DNA of 64,000 nt from NCBI RefSeq assembly GCF_000764305.2, contig NW_025935717.1, positions 186,001-250,000 on the forward strand, written 5' to 3'. The notes beneath the pieces were generated by a model, which saw nothing but the letters and a program-made list of their open reading frames with translations, did not search any database and was not told the DNA's origin. This DNA is from Hyalella azteca (taxonomy: Eukaryota > Arthropoda > Malacostraca > Amphipoda > Hyalellidae). The position numbers were made by a program, and so were the translations under genes. This document shows, in pieces, positions 1 through 10,529 of the stretch (position 1 is the first letter of the stretch; every line of letters starts with the position of its first letter).

Positions 1-130
1 ATAACCCGATACAAGCATTCCATAGCACCGGCAACAGTGTGTTTTGGATCATTATTCTGCTGAAGAATCCAATAAGGACCAAGAAAAAGTTTTTCTGCAT
101 CCTGCTTGATGTTATTTTTCCAGAGTGCAG
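1..130 (-). pseudogene. Tc1/mariner-type transposase fragment (C-terminal catalytic part)
   Basis: On the minus strand one frame reads WILQQNNDPKHTV, which matches the second catalytic Asp region (DNDPKH) of Tc1-like DDE transposases. The first residue of the motif is Asn instead of Asp, so this copy is dead. The fragment is cut by the window edge. A second fragment of the same kind of transposase lies at 838-1000 on the same strand in the expected order, with an unrelated repeat (545-765) between them. Confidence 0.6.
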
Positions 131-544
131 AGGGTGGATGCAGCGTTGCCAATATATGGGTTTTTAAGCCCAAAGTGTCGCCAACCATTTTCAAGATGCG
201 TCGCCGGGTAATTTTTAATAAAAAGCCATTTATGCTGAGTAATGAAAAACTATTTACAAGCGGCAAGCCACGAACTTATTTACAAGGTTGCATGCATGTG
301 TTACCCCAAATAACTAATTTTACCCTAAAAACAGTCCGATTGTACAGCAAGTGTCAACTGAACTGTAGTCTGAACATGTGATAATGCAGTCTGACCACTC
401 TAATATGACGGCAACTACATAATCATAAACTTGATGTTTACATTTTTTTGGTGGGAACTCATCGCAACTGATTTCCGGACAAGCTTCACTGCATCCTGAT
501 CCATCCAACTGTCCAACATACCGGAAACCTTACTTTTTTTCTTA

Positions 545-765
545 ATAGTTGGCCAAAGACTGACAAATATATTAAATGCAAGAATTTCAATCTAAATGTG
601 TTGGCAAGATCTTTGACAAATATATTAAATGCAAGAATTTCAATCTAAATGTGTTGGCAAGATCTTCTGAAGGCGTAAATTTTGCTACTGAAGCGTTGCC
701 ATAGATCTTGCAATATTCATCCACTCTCTGCACAGTGGTTATTTTTTATAACATCAGGATATTAT
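545..765. repeat. Interspersed repeat with internal 51-bp tandem duplication; relative at 18,762-18,960
   Basis: The block around ATTTCAATCTAAATGTGTTG occurs twice in tandem (about 565-612 and 615-665). The following sequence (CTTCTGAAGGCGTAAAT, then ATCTTGCAATATTCATCCAC) is found in inverted orientation at about 18,762-18,960 inside fibrillarin intron 1. Two diverged copies in opposite orientation indicate a mobile non-coding family. No TIR or poly(A) tail is evident, so the class is unknown. Confidence 0.6.
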
Positions 766-837
766 TAACTTTTCATGATAATGTTTACTTTAATCAGACT
801 GCCAGGCCCCCTAACAGAAAATTAACCTAAAAAAACA

Positions 838-1000
838 TAAGATTCCCAGCCACATGTTTAAATGTTGGGAACTTGGGATTGTATTCTTTGGATTATGAGC
901 CTCAGCTGCCTCACCTTTTTTCACCAAACGTAAGCTACATCCAATCATCCATAGGCCCAAATAATTCTATTTTAGTCTCATCTCTCCACAAAATTTTCTA
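838..1000 (-). pseudogene. Tc1/mariner-type transposase fragment (first catalytic Asp region)
   Basis: The minus strand reads WRDETKIELFGPMDD, then stops, then a run resembling the NTIP..KHxxG block that follows the first catalytic Asp in Tc1 transposases. Several in-frame stops show it is a decayed copy. With 1-130 it probably formed one element, now split by the insertion at 545-765. Confidence 0.6.
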
Positions 1001-1159
1001 GAAAAATGAGGTTGGGGAATCAACACAAGTTTAAGCAATTTTTAGACGTGCTTTCACATGCTTTTCTGTTAGCAAAAGGGTTTTCCTGGGTCGACAACCC
1101 TTCAGTCCATTACAATGCATTGTTCTTTGCAGTGTTTGTCTTGATAGGTACCTTCATAC

Positions 1160-1860
1160 CAGAAACATCCAAGGAATTTAAAAGCAAAGAAAAGGCCAAG
1201 AAAATTCATCATATCGATATTGAAAACGTTTCGGAGTCCAGCTCCATCATCAGTTCGACTAAACTAAAAATGAATAAAATCACTTTAAAAGTCAAAATTC
1301 AAAGACAGACATAAAACCTAAACAAGACCTAACATTATATTGAAATAAACAGGACTAGTTATGAACAACTTAGTCCTAGGGATACGACAAGAATATAAAA
1401 TCCTAGTGATTTACTATTTACAGATTATATGAGCTAAACGCATTATTGAGACATGGTTTTCGTTTGAAGATATGTAGAGACTCCAAAATTCTCAAATCCA
1501 AGCAGCCAGAAGTGGAACAAAGTATCCTGAAATCACTCTCAGATACATCCACGTCGCACTGTTCAGCATGGAGGCGCACAGAAGAATGAGGAGGCTTGGC
1601 GAGAGGCAAGTTAGAACGATAGCTCCTGCCATGGTGTTCAGAAACCCGGATGTAGAAGTTACGGGACATCATTCCAACGTACGTAGATGCACAGCATGCA
1701 CAACAGAACTCATAGACCAGGTTTGATCGCATCCGAGCAGGAATAACGTCCTTATACCTGAAGGAAGAACCAATTTTGAAATTATTTACCAGTAAAACAA
1801 GCACATTTATATTTGGGAAATATTTCAAACACAGCATTTTTAATTCTTTGGACATAGTGC
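1160..1860 (-). mobile_element. Penelope-like element, 5'-truncated copy A (RT end + GIY-YIG endonuclease + 3' tail)
   Basis: Reading from 1860 downwards on the minus strand, the frame opens with the last part of a Penelope reverse transcriptase (MSKELKMLCLKYF). It continues into a GIY-YIG endonuclease-like domain containing CACCASTYVGMMSRNFYIRV and a conserved His/Cys block (RLHAEQCDV), and ends in SSYNL with a stop at about 1418. The tail to about 1160 is non-coding and carries a hammerhead-like core. The copy begins abruptly in the RT end, typical of 5' truncation. It forms a near-perfect inverted pair with 1858-2400. Confidence 0.8.
1228..1253 (-). ncRNA. Hammerhead-like ribozyme core in Penelope tail (copy A)
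   Basis: On the minus strand the sequence reads CTGATGA, then a GGAG/CTCC stem, then GAAAC. This is the conserved core order CUGANGA - helix II - GAAA of hammerhead ribozymes, which are known from Penelope-like retroelements. I did not resolve helices I and III or the cleavage site, so activity is unproven. Confidence 0.6.
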
Positions 1861-2400
1861 ATCTACGTACGTTGGAATGACGTCGCGTAACTTCTACATC
1901 CGGGTTTCTGAACACCGTGGCAGGAGCTATCATTCTAACTTGCCTCTCGCCAAGCCTCCTCATTCTTCCGTGCGCCTCCATGCTGAACAGTGCGACGTGG
2001 CTGTATCTGAGAGTGATTTCCGGATACTCGGTTCCACTTCTGGCTGCTCCGATTTGAGAATTTTGGAGTCTCTACATATCTTCAAACGAAAACCATGTCT
2101 CAATAATGCGTTTAGCTCATATAATCTGGAAATAGTAAATTGCTAGGATTTTATATTCTTGTCGTACCCCTAGGACTAAGTTGTTCATAACTAGTCCTGT
2201 TTATTTCGATATAATGTTAGGTCTTGTTTAGGTTTTATGTCTGTCTTTGAATTTTGACTTTCAAAGTGATTTCATTCATTTTTAGTTTAGTCGAACTGAT
2301 GATGGAGCTGGACTCCGAAACGTTTTCAATATCGATATGGTGAATTTTCTTGGCCTTTTCTTTGCTTTTAAATTCCTTGTGAACTTGCGATATAAGCAGA
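1858..2400 (+). mobile_element. Penelope-like element, 5'-truncated copy B (GIY-YIG endonuclease + 3' tail)
   Basis: The plus strand encodes [20 protein letters not shown] and continues through RLHAEQCDV to SSYNLEIVNC with a stop at 2144-2146. This is almost the same protein as copy A on the opposite strand. The tail (2147-2400) is the mirror image of 1160-1417 and contains a hammerhead-like core at 2296-2321. The two copies abut head to head at about 1858-1864, so their 3' tails point outwards. Confidence 0.8.
2296..2321 (+). ncRNA. Hammerhead-like ribozyme core in Penelope tail (copy B)
   Basis: CTGATGA at 2296-2302, a GGAG/CTCC helix II candidate, and GAAAC at 2317-2321. It is the mirror partner of 1228-1253 and lies at the same place in the element tail. 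The core bases are intact; helices I and III were not modelled. Confidence 0.6.
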
Positions 2401-2439
2401 CTAATGATATAAGTACTTAAATACGATCTAAACATCCAA

Positions 2440-2886
2440 ATTTGACAGAATTTCCTTGCTAATGATCCTAGGATTATTGCAAAGGGATTGTATTATGTTA
2501 CTAACACATCTAGGAGAGATTTTTCCCCTTCCTTCCTCAAACAACCAGGTTATCCACCGTGTTGAATTATTTAAATTTTTTTATAATGCTTTGTATTGTA
2601 GACGTACGTAGGAACCTCAAACTTCTTAGATATTGCTTTAGTTTATATCCAAGCCCCTCTTTTACCTCTTTCTGGACATTCACAATTTTGTTTCTGAGAT
2701 CATTACTAAGCTCTTTTTATTCTTTTCCATCTTCAAACTTTTAGCAATATTTTAGCTTTTCCCTAAATTGTAGAAAAAATATCATCAAACTTTGTGGAGA
2801 AAAATATTACAATGCTCAATAGCATTAAATTTTGAAATACAATTATTTAGCATCTACTACTATTTTCATTAATAGTTCTTTTTAAC
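2440..2886. other. AT-rich stretch with no recognised feature
   Basis: Between the Penelope tail and the MITE I see no coding pattern, splice-flanked exon or repeat shared with the rest of the window. Confidence 0.5.
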
Positions 2887-3277
2887 TAGGGTAAACGCGG
2901 TATATTCCGACATCGTAGGTAATTCCGTCACCTCTCCAGCTTTTCCTTTATATTAAGCTTTGTTTTAGTTCCATGCGTTCATTGAAATACGTATCAGTTA
3001 AATCTGAAGCGCTGACGCAATACGACTCACCACGTGGCGAGTATTGCTACACAAAGTGACGGAATATAGGGATTTGGTAGGTTTCCATTCTAAAGGCTTT
3101 TTAATAAATATGGCAACATTTTGACATTTTGTGACGTTTCATCGTTGCTGACGCGTAGTGAAGTGTTTTGAGAGTCATGTGAAGGCAACAGAACTTACGT
3201 AACTCATACGTTTTTTTTTATAGTTTTTCATTTCTCGATGTGTCCTTAATGTGTCGGAATATACCGCGTTTACCCTA
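2887..3277. mobile_element. MITE with about 25-bp terminal inverted repeats
   Basis: The left end TAGGGTAAACGCGGTATATT is matched in reverse complement at the right end (ATACCGCGTTTACCCTA), giving a 391-bp unit that encodes nothing. The terminal TA may be the target duplication, which would fit a Tc1/mariner-related MITE. A second, truncated copy of the left part lies at 19,472-19,590. Confidence 0.75.
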
Positions 3278-3517
3278 TTTTGATAAATGATCTGGAATAA
3301 AGGGTACAAATAATTATGAACAGTTAGTTACTCATAAAATTCAAAGTAATCACTGTTGAAAGCTATTTTTTAAATATTTTCTAGCATTAAATTTGTTGTA
3401 AATTATAATGACAACATCTCCTAGAAGAATTAAGAATAAGTTGTAAATTATCTCTATTTTTCTTTAAAATTGAAATTTTATTATATTTCTGATTTTCTGA
3501 AGGTGAAGGGGTTAGGG

Positions 3518-3925
3518 CTGCCACACTCAGGAAGATGTATATAAACGGGGAAATTTCTCGCGTAAATCAATCTAATTATATTTTTTTCGTGCAGGCGTTC
3601 GTGCAAATCACGGAAATTTTTGCACATTCAAAGTACACATAACATAACGCACCCAGATTTGGAAACCATTATTGCTCAAATGAAGCAAAAATAAACAACA
3701 GACCATTGACTTATCTTGCAAATATATATATTCATATTTTGTATCACAAAGTTTAATTACGCTCTGTAATTATGCCGTATTGACCTAATTTGTATAGTCC
3801 ATTTACGCGCATTGTTATTAGGTATTGATCGTGTCAGTTTGGCCGGCCGGGAGGATGTCGGGACTCGGGAATGTAGGTTCGTACTGTTGACATACAGGTT
3901 CATACCTTACTTGCCGCAACCAGTC
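3518..3925 (+). repeat. Dispersed repeat, left arm (inverted partner at 8893-9212 and 10,358-10,406)
   Basis: The outer end CCACACTCAGGAAGATGTAT and the block from about 3608 to 3925 (ending in CAGGTTCATACC) recur in reverse complement. The block matches 8893-9212 and the outer end matches 10,358-10,406. Similarity runs for about 320 bp with scattered differences. A short related end (ACATCTTCCTGACCATGG) also occurs near 4290-4306. Confidence 0.7.
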
Positions 3926-4380
3926 CAGACTCCAGTCATTCATTAGAACTTAGAAGGCACCAATGGCACATCTAAAGCCATGTTGCCTTCTTTAGTTTTG
4001 TAATTCATGTCTGATTGAATTGTGATCTATGAATGAATATTCATAACTGTGCTGACACTTAGAAACTGAGTTGACGCGTTAGCAATCTACTTAACTCATA
4101 TCCAACCACAACACAATGCGGATACACGTTTGTGTGTACAGTGTACGGTCAGTGTGATTGCATCGCGCGTCCATATTTAATCTATTTTAGCTTTCTAAAA
4201 GTACGGCGCATGGCGCATTTTTTTACCGGCATAGTACGGCGCACCGCGCAGGTTGTTAAAATGACAAAATAAATTCCCGCGCACCTGGCACATCTTCCTG
4301 ACCATGGTAGGGCTGTAGGGCCAGTAGGGGTACGGCCGTTTGGCGTGAGCCGTGTGCTCATAGTGGCAAACCAGAGCTTC

Positions 4381-4492
4381 TTTAGAATCAGTTCATTTTT
4401 AATTTCCTCATTTACTCAAGATTTACACCAATTTCTTAAGTATGATAATGCTGGTATCCAGGATACTTTACTGATCTACTTATTGGACTCAA
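4381..4492 (+). repeat. Dispersed repeat, copy 1 (copy 2 at 19,360-19,469)
   Basis: The run from TTTAGAATCAGTTCATTTTT through ATAATGCTGGTATCCAGGAT is shared, in the same orientation, with fibrillarin intron 1 at 19,360-19,469. About 110 bp match with a few substitutions. Confidence 0.7.
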
Positions 4493-4499
4493 AAATGAA

Positions 4500-6390
4500 C
4501 TTGAGGGAGAGTCTAAAAAACTCTCTGCTTTGTCACTATGCGTGTGCTTCAGTGCGTGTTACATTAGCCTTAGGTATTCTCGGTTCGGTTTCCTAGGATG
4601 CTCCGATGCCGATGGCAATAGTCAGTCAGTACCGGTTTCCTATAGTATAGTATAGTATCTTCGGCATTAAATAAATAGGCCTGGATAGGCCTGTATGCCG
4701 GTCTAAAATCCTATTAGCAAAAAAGGCAAACAGAAATGAATTTGCAACAATCTCAATTATTATAGTACGTGAACGAGTATAAATAAAGTCGTTGAGAGCA
4801 CCGACGTGACGACGTCTACTAACAAGTGACAAAGTTTTAAAAAAAAGTCCTTTATCACGAAAGCATCTGCAGAATCTCGGACCACGTCATCTCTTTTGTC
4901 CACTTCTTGAATCACGGACCTTCAACTCTAAATGAGACATCATGGTAACCACATCACTAAATAATATACCATGGTTGAATTTATTAATTCAACCATGATA
5001 ATTTACGTTTGAGAATTACTTTTTAAAGACAACACTTCTAAAGAATCCAGTGTCTCCAATGTTAAAGATAAACAATGAATTTCTAATTTAATTTTCGAAT
5101 ATTAAAAAATTGAATTTTCATTTTTTTTTTAATCTATAATTTTTTCAAAATTATTTATTCTGTCAATTGATTTATGCATTGCCTCCAATTCACACAATTG
5201 TGTAAAATTTCAGATAAATTGGACAATTAAAAGTGTGTCAATTACCAGTTATAAGATTTGTAGCTGACAAAATTATTTTTTCAGTTTTTTTAACATTGGA
5301 AAAAAATTAAATCGTTTATTTTGTAATTCGATTCTTGCATTGTCTCCAGCAAGGCAAGTGTGCAAAATTTCAGATCGATAAGATAAGTTGAAGTGTGTTA
5401 AATTTCGATTATAAGATTTGTGGCAGACAGTGAAGTGAAGACTTCTCTAACTTCACTTCTCTTTAACTTCATAAGAAGTGAAGTTAAAGAGAAGTATTGG
5501 TATTGAACGCGATCGTGTCCATTTGGAGACTTGAATCAATCAACATAAGCTTAATTGACGTATTTTCTGGTGAAAATTGAATTTTTTTAATGTTTTTACG
5601 TCGACTTAATCACATCTTTTCAATTGAAAAAATTGACATTTGAGGCAAACCTGTTGTTATTAATCTAGAAAATGATCGCCAGTTTCTGACACAAACATAT
5701 ACCGTTATGTGTTTCGTATAGTTACAGCGAATCGGTTAAATTTTCCACGGCCAGGACTGGAGGCCCAGGAGCCAATTATTTTGAAAGCTCTCACCAAAAC
5801 ACATCTGTCATCAATTAGTTCCGACTGAACAAATTCGCAACATTTATAAAAGAAATGAAGTTTGCTGACGCCTTAGCAACGTTTATACAGTTTGCCGTGT
5901 ATATTTGTCAATGTCGCGGTGAAAAAAGTTTAGTATCGATTCATCGAGTATATAGATTATATGTTAATAAGATGAACTTTGAAGAATACAAAAACTGTTT
6001 GTTTTGCAATGATGCATAAACGTACTTTGATGGCCTAGGATCCGCACTTGCTATTGTATACATCAACGCACGTTCATACATGATTTCTTATAATTATATT
6101 ATCTAAGGGGACGATGGAGCTACTATTGAGTACCGCACCGGGTCTTCTATGATGGAAAGATGCAGCCTCAATCATGTTTGGTTGTGGCAGTTGGCTCGGC
6201 TTCTACCTAGATATCCTGGTAAAGGTTAGACGCAGCACGCGTTTAAAGTTTCAGTTCAATAAATTTATTCGGGATCTTGAAGTAGCATCTCGAAAGTAGC
6301 AATTTAAGTGGCTGCTAACGTATGCAATAGGTTTTGCATTCCTTAGACAATTCGTAGGTCCTATTTTGGTCAAAATCGTATTAATGAAGT
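4500..6390. other. Non-coding stretch with two short hairpins
   Basis: No gene is seen. It contains two short perfect hairpins: one around 4969-4996 (CCATGGTTGAATT/AATTCAACCATG) and one at 5455-5495 with 17-nt arms. The remainder is AT-rich with no recognised repeat. Confidence 0.5.
5455..5495. repeat. Perfect hairpin with 17-nt arms
   Basis: ACTTCTCTTTAACTTCA at 5455-5471 is followed after 7 nt by its exact reverse complement at 5479-5495. The flank (AACTTCACTTCTC) repeats the same motif, so the arms may have grown by local duplication. Confidence 0.7.
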
Positions 6391-6397
6391 TTTTCTT

Positions 6398-6425
6398 CTG
6401 ATGATGGAGCTGGACTCCGATAAGT
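6398..6425 (+). ncRNA. Degenerate hammerhead-like core, solo Penelope remnant
   Basis: CTGATGATGGAGCTGGACTC matches the cores at 1228 and 2296, but the second half reads GATAAG instead of GAAACG, so the catalytic GAAA is lost. No endonuclease sequence is attached. Confidence 0.5.
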
Positions 6426-6865
6426 TTTCACTGCAAACAAGTTTTTTTTGAGTTTTTGTATTTAAATGATTAGTTCATATGACAAGTTGCAACGAATCTG
6501 TCATTTCCTAATTTAAAGTAAAATTGACTTTGCACATAAATTTAAAAACAACCCGCACTTTATCTAACTATGACAATTTGTAATTTTGGAATTTATGCAG
6601 AATTTATCACAAATTTTCATAAAACATCGAACGAGTATAAATGCATTGACCTTCATTACTGTATTTCTTCTAACAATAATTAATGCGCTGTGATTCCGAC
6701 TGAGGAATGTCTAATTCTCAGTTCGGATTTTTTTAGAAGGCCGTAGACGGATTTTCGGATAGATAAAACATAGAATAAATTTTCATCTAAATGCATTACC
6801 TAAATATTGATTGAAAAGAGGGCTAAATAGTTTCCACGTCGATTAAAATGATTGGATGTATCTGA

Positions 6866-7990
6866 CTGATTTTTAAAATGTGTTCGAAATTCATGTAAAG
6901 AAATGAGCACTTTTTGCCCTCATGTGATGGTGCCCTCATTTTGATGGTGACTTCGAATCTTAATTCCGCACCAAATGATGGGCAACTCAGACGTCGTCCA
7001 CCGCATGTAGATTGGGTGACATGTGGCTATAAAGGTAATTACAGGTAATTTTTTCGTCACAAGAAAACGATCACTTATTCGCCACATGCGACCGATCACT
7101 TGTTCGCAACATGCAACCGATCATTTATTCACCACATGCACACGATTAATTATTCGCCATCACATACGATTAATTTTCGCCACTGGCAAGCGATCACTTA
7201 TTCTCCACGTGTGCGCGATCACCAATTCGCCACATGCACGCAATTTCGCGCCACATGCACACCTATTCGCCATACAAATGCGATCAATTTTAGGCCACGT
7301 GCGAGCGATCATTTATTCGCCACGTACACATAATTAGTTATTCGCCATATAATATATACGCGCACATAATTAGTTATTCGCCATATATATATGGCGATCG
7401 ACCATTCGCCTACTGCAAATGATCAATTATTCGCCGCTATCGATCAATTATTCGTCAGCTATTCGCCAATCAATCAACTTTTCGCCACATACAAACGTAC
7501 ACGTAGCCTATAACTCTCATTGGAGGTGCTATACTGAGTTTTAAAATGTGTTCTAAATTCATGTAAAGAAAAAAAAACACTTTTTACCCTCATGTGATGA
7601 TGCCCTCATTTTGATGGTGACTTCGAATCTTAATTTTCACATTCACCTTTCACCAGATGCAAACGATCAGTCACGTGCAGGCCATATCAATCTTACAGGT
7701 CATTTTTTCGTCACAAGAAAAACGATCACTTATTCGCCACATGCGATCGATCATTTGTTCGCCAGATGCAACCGATCATTTATTCGCCACATACACACGA
7801 TTAATTGTTCGCCATACACATGCGATTAAATATTCGCCACGGACAAGCGATCACTTATTCGCTCGCATCGTGTGAGTGATCACCTATTCGCCACATGCAC
7901 ACGATTAATTGTTCGCTATACAAATACAATCAATTATTCGCCACTTGCAAGTGATCACTTATTCGCCACGTGCACATAAACAGAAATAAT
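6866..7990. repeat. Two-block minisatellite (about 25-bp ATTCGCC unit) within a longer tandem duplication
   Basis: Imperfect units of about 22-27 bp built on ATTCGCCACATGCACACGAT fill about 7065-7500 and again about 7715-7980. The sequence before each array (AAAATGTGTTC..AAATTCATGTAAAG to GATGGTGACTTCGAATCTTA, at about 6876-6963 and 7541-7634) is also duplicated. So an array plus its leader was copied once as a unit of roughly 670 bp. Short open frames here are by-products of the repeat. Confidence 0.8.
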
Positions 7991-7999
7991 CATGGTTTG

Positions 8000-8890
8000 A
8001 TATTAGGTGTGCGTACTGCGTAGTACGTACAGGCGGTACAGCACCCACAACTATATTATGGACACTGTTTTGCTACGTACCTCGCACGAAACAGAGGGGA
8101 GCTCCTAAATGCTAAATATTATTGAGCAATATTGTGGGTTGCGTATTACTATTATATGTCTAGGAGCCCTATATACGCACTGGCTGTGCAAAATATTGAT
8201 TTTCAAACTATTAAAAATTCAAAACAGACATTGCGTGGTTGCATTCCATTTCAAGCATTGCGTGAACGGGAAGATATTGTGCCGTGGAGAGGGCAGCTTT
8301 GCGCAGTATTCTCTTTGTGACAGTGTGACTTCTCAAGCGGTCGTTTGATGTAACATAGGACTTTTGTAGTTTTGACAGTGACTTACCGCTGTCTTGCCCT
8401 TTTCATGACGGGCAAAACGAGTTTTTCTGAAATTTTATTGAACTTTAGCGTGGCCTCCTATCCCATGCTATCGAATGTTAAATACAATGGTTAAACTAAT
8501 CGTATGCAAAAGTAGGAGCCGCATGAAGTAATGATTAAAAATTATTCCATCAGAAGTCCTATTTGATTTCGCGTTTCTTGGATCCTTCTTCCTAAACGCA
8601 CCACCCGCCATCCGGTAGACTGCGCAGAGCTCGTGGTCACTGGTGCACCGGCGTCGCATCTGAGGCCGTAGACCGGCGACCGCGGGACTCAGATGCGACC
8701 TTTGGGTTTAAAACTAAGTAATTATTTAGGTAGGATTTCTTGCGAGTTTTGTTTTGGATTCATTTTACCAGTGGAGTTTGTGAAGAGCTTTGACCGGTGA
8801 CAGACATACCTGTGGTTGTACTTAAATTTGAAAGAAACAAAGAATTTTCATACAAAGTAACGGTAATATTACTTGATACAATTGAAACAA
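8000..8890. other. Unassigned stretch with a GC-rich patch at about 8575-8700
   Basis: 8575-8700 is clearly more GC-rich than its surroundings, with CpG-containing runs such as ACCGGCGTCGCATCTGAG. I find no convincing exon: no frame with both conserved residues and plausible splice sites. It may be an old repeat or a remote first exon. Confidence 0.3.
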
Positions 8891-8892
8891 GT

Positions 8893-9212
8893 AGGGTATG
8901 AACCTGTACGTCAACAGTACGATCCTGCATGCCAATGTTAGGACTACATTACCGACATCCTCCCGGCCGGCAAAATCGACACAATCAATACGTACCTAAT
9001 AACAATGCGCGTAAATGGACTATACAAATTAGGTCAATATGGCATAATTACAGAGCGTAATTATGCTACGTGATACAAAATATGAATATATATATTTGCA
9101 AGATAGGTCAATGGTCTGTTGTTTATTTTTGCTTCATTTGAGCAATTATGGTTTCCAAATCTGGGTGCGTTATGTTATGTCATGCGTACTTTGAATGTGC
9201 AAAAATTATAAC
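8893..9212 (-). repeat. Dispersed repeat, right arm (inverted copy of 3608-3925)
   Basis: Begins GTATGAACCTGTACGTCAAC and mirrors the left arm through CCTCCCGGCCGG, ACAATGCGCGTAAATGGACT and ACCATTGACCTATCTTGC equivalents. The outermost segment of the left arm reappears about 1.15 kb further right (10,358-10,406), so the right arm looks interrupted. Confidence 0.7.
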
Positions 9213-9850
9213 TATCATGTGAAAATTGTTACATAGGTACCACAATCGCAATAGAGTATCAAGATTGCAGTTCTGCCACCACCCTTCATTGAATTATCCC
9301 ACCTTTTTTCTAAAATTCAATAATCTCTCTTCCAGCAAAGTTTGCAAAATTAATTAGCTGCATAAAATACTCTGTGGTGTTCGAGTTCCGGTTGACATGA
9401 CATCCGTTTGCTTGTTTGACACTAATTTTGTAAAGGTTGCTTCAGATAAATTAATCATTGCCATTCCCATGTTCCACCCTCAATTTAATGTAGCTAACAA
9501 TATTGAATGGCATTATTCATACAAATCTGTATCTAATAAACTTTTACATTTTAAGATCTGATGGCAGCGGCGAGCATCCCTAACAATATGAGGATGTATA
9601 TAAAAACATTAATGATCTAGGAGCGGGCTTCACAAAAAAAAAACATTTCAATATGGCTATAATTAAATAAAGATCATTACTTGTAGTATAATAAACATGA
9701 AGTTTCTGGATATGGAACATACGGTAATCGTAAACTGCGGCTATTAAACATACGAAATGTAAAAATATGGTGTTCAGTGTTGCCATATGACTTTGGAGAT
9801 AATTTCTTCCAAAATAAAGTTCTAGATTTCTCATTCACCAAATTTCCATA

Positions 9851-9968
9851 TCAAGAAAAATCATATATTGTTGAAGGATAATTAAAGGCATACTGTTCTG
9901 AGTATTGCGTCTGTTCCTCCACAAACTGCTCTTGTGCGGCATAGAATTGATGGCCGGGATTGCGCGAA
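9851..9968 (-). CDS. Possible terminal coding exon of an unrecognised gene
   Basis: Behind a good acceptor (CTTCTGCAG) the minus strand encodes about 38 residues, beginning SRNPGHQFYAAQEQ, with QTQYSEQYAFNYP near the end and a TGA at 9851-9853. The composition is protein-like (Gln/Glu/Tyr-rich) and the patch is GC-richer than its flanks. I found no partner exon. It lies inside the interrupted right arm of the dispersed inverted repeat, so it may belong to a transposon. Function unknown. Confidence 0.3.
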
Positions 9969-10357
9969 CTGCAGAAGTGAAGATTAAAGAACCACACCGC
10001 ATATCATTCATTCACTAATAAGTGCTAATTGCTTAAAAAAACACAGGCACTGGAAGAAATCTATCTTAATTATAAATTTTCATTTTTATTGTAACGATGA
10101 AGGTTAATTATAGAGGCAAACAACAAACATTAATAAAAATGAGAATAGCTTCAGAGGGACACGTCACACTCGAAGTTGAAGATCGTTAAGCATTACTTGT
10201 AATCTACAGACGATGTTGCCATTCCATTCAGATGGAAACTGTGTCTAAATCAGAACTGTGTTGGACGGCTCCGCGGCCCGCGCCGAGTGCTGCGCGCCGT
10301 GGAATCGATGACCGTGATTTGCACGAACGCGTGCGCGAAGAAAATATAAAAAACTAA

Positions 10358-10406
10358 AAATGCGCGGGAAATTTCCCCGTTTATATACATCTTCCTGAGT
10401 GTGGCA
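10358..10406 (-). repeat. Outer end of the inverted dispersed repeat
   Basis: GCGGGAAATTTCCCCGTTTA followed by TATACATCTTCCTGAGTGTGG is the reverse complement of 3518-3560. It marks the far boundary of a possible composite element spanning 3518-10,406. Confidence 0.65.
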
Positions 10407-10529
10407 TTAGGAGCATAGAAGGGGCTGCCATCAATATGTTGTTCTATTAATTACTTTTATAACTAGGCTATACTATAAGTTTTATACCTCTATTCTATAT
10501 TCTGCAATATAGTTGAGCGTCAAGTTGGT

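Noticed and set aside
7023..7875. Overlapping open frames rich in His, Thr and Ser
   Set aside because: They translate the 25-bp minisatellite in several frames at once.
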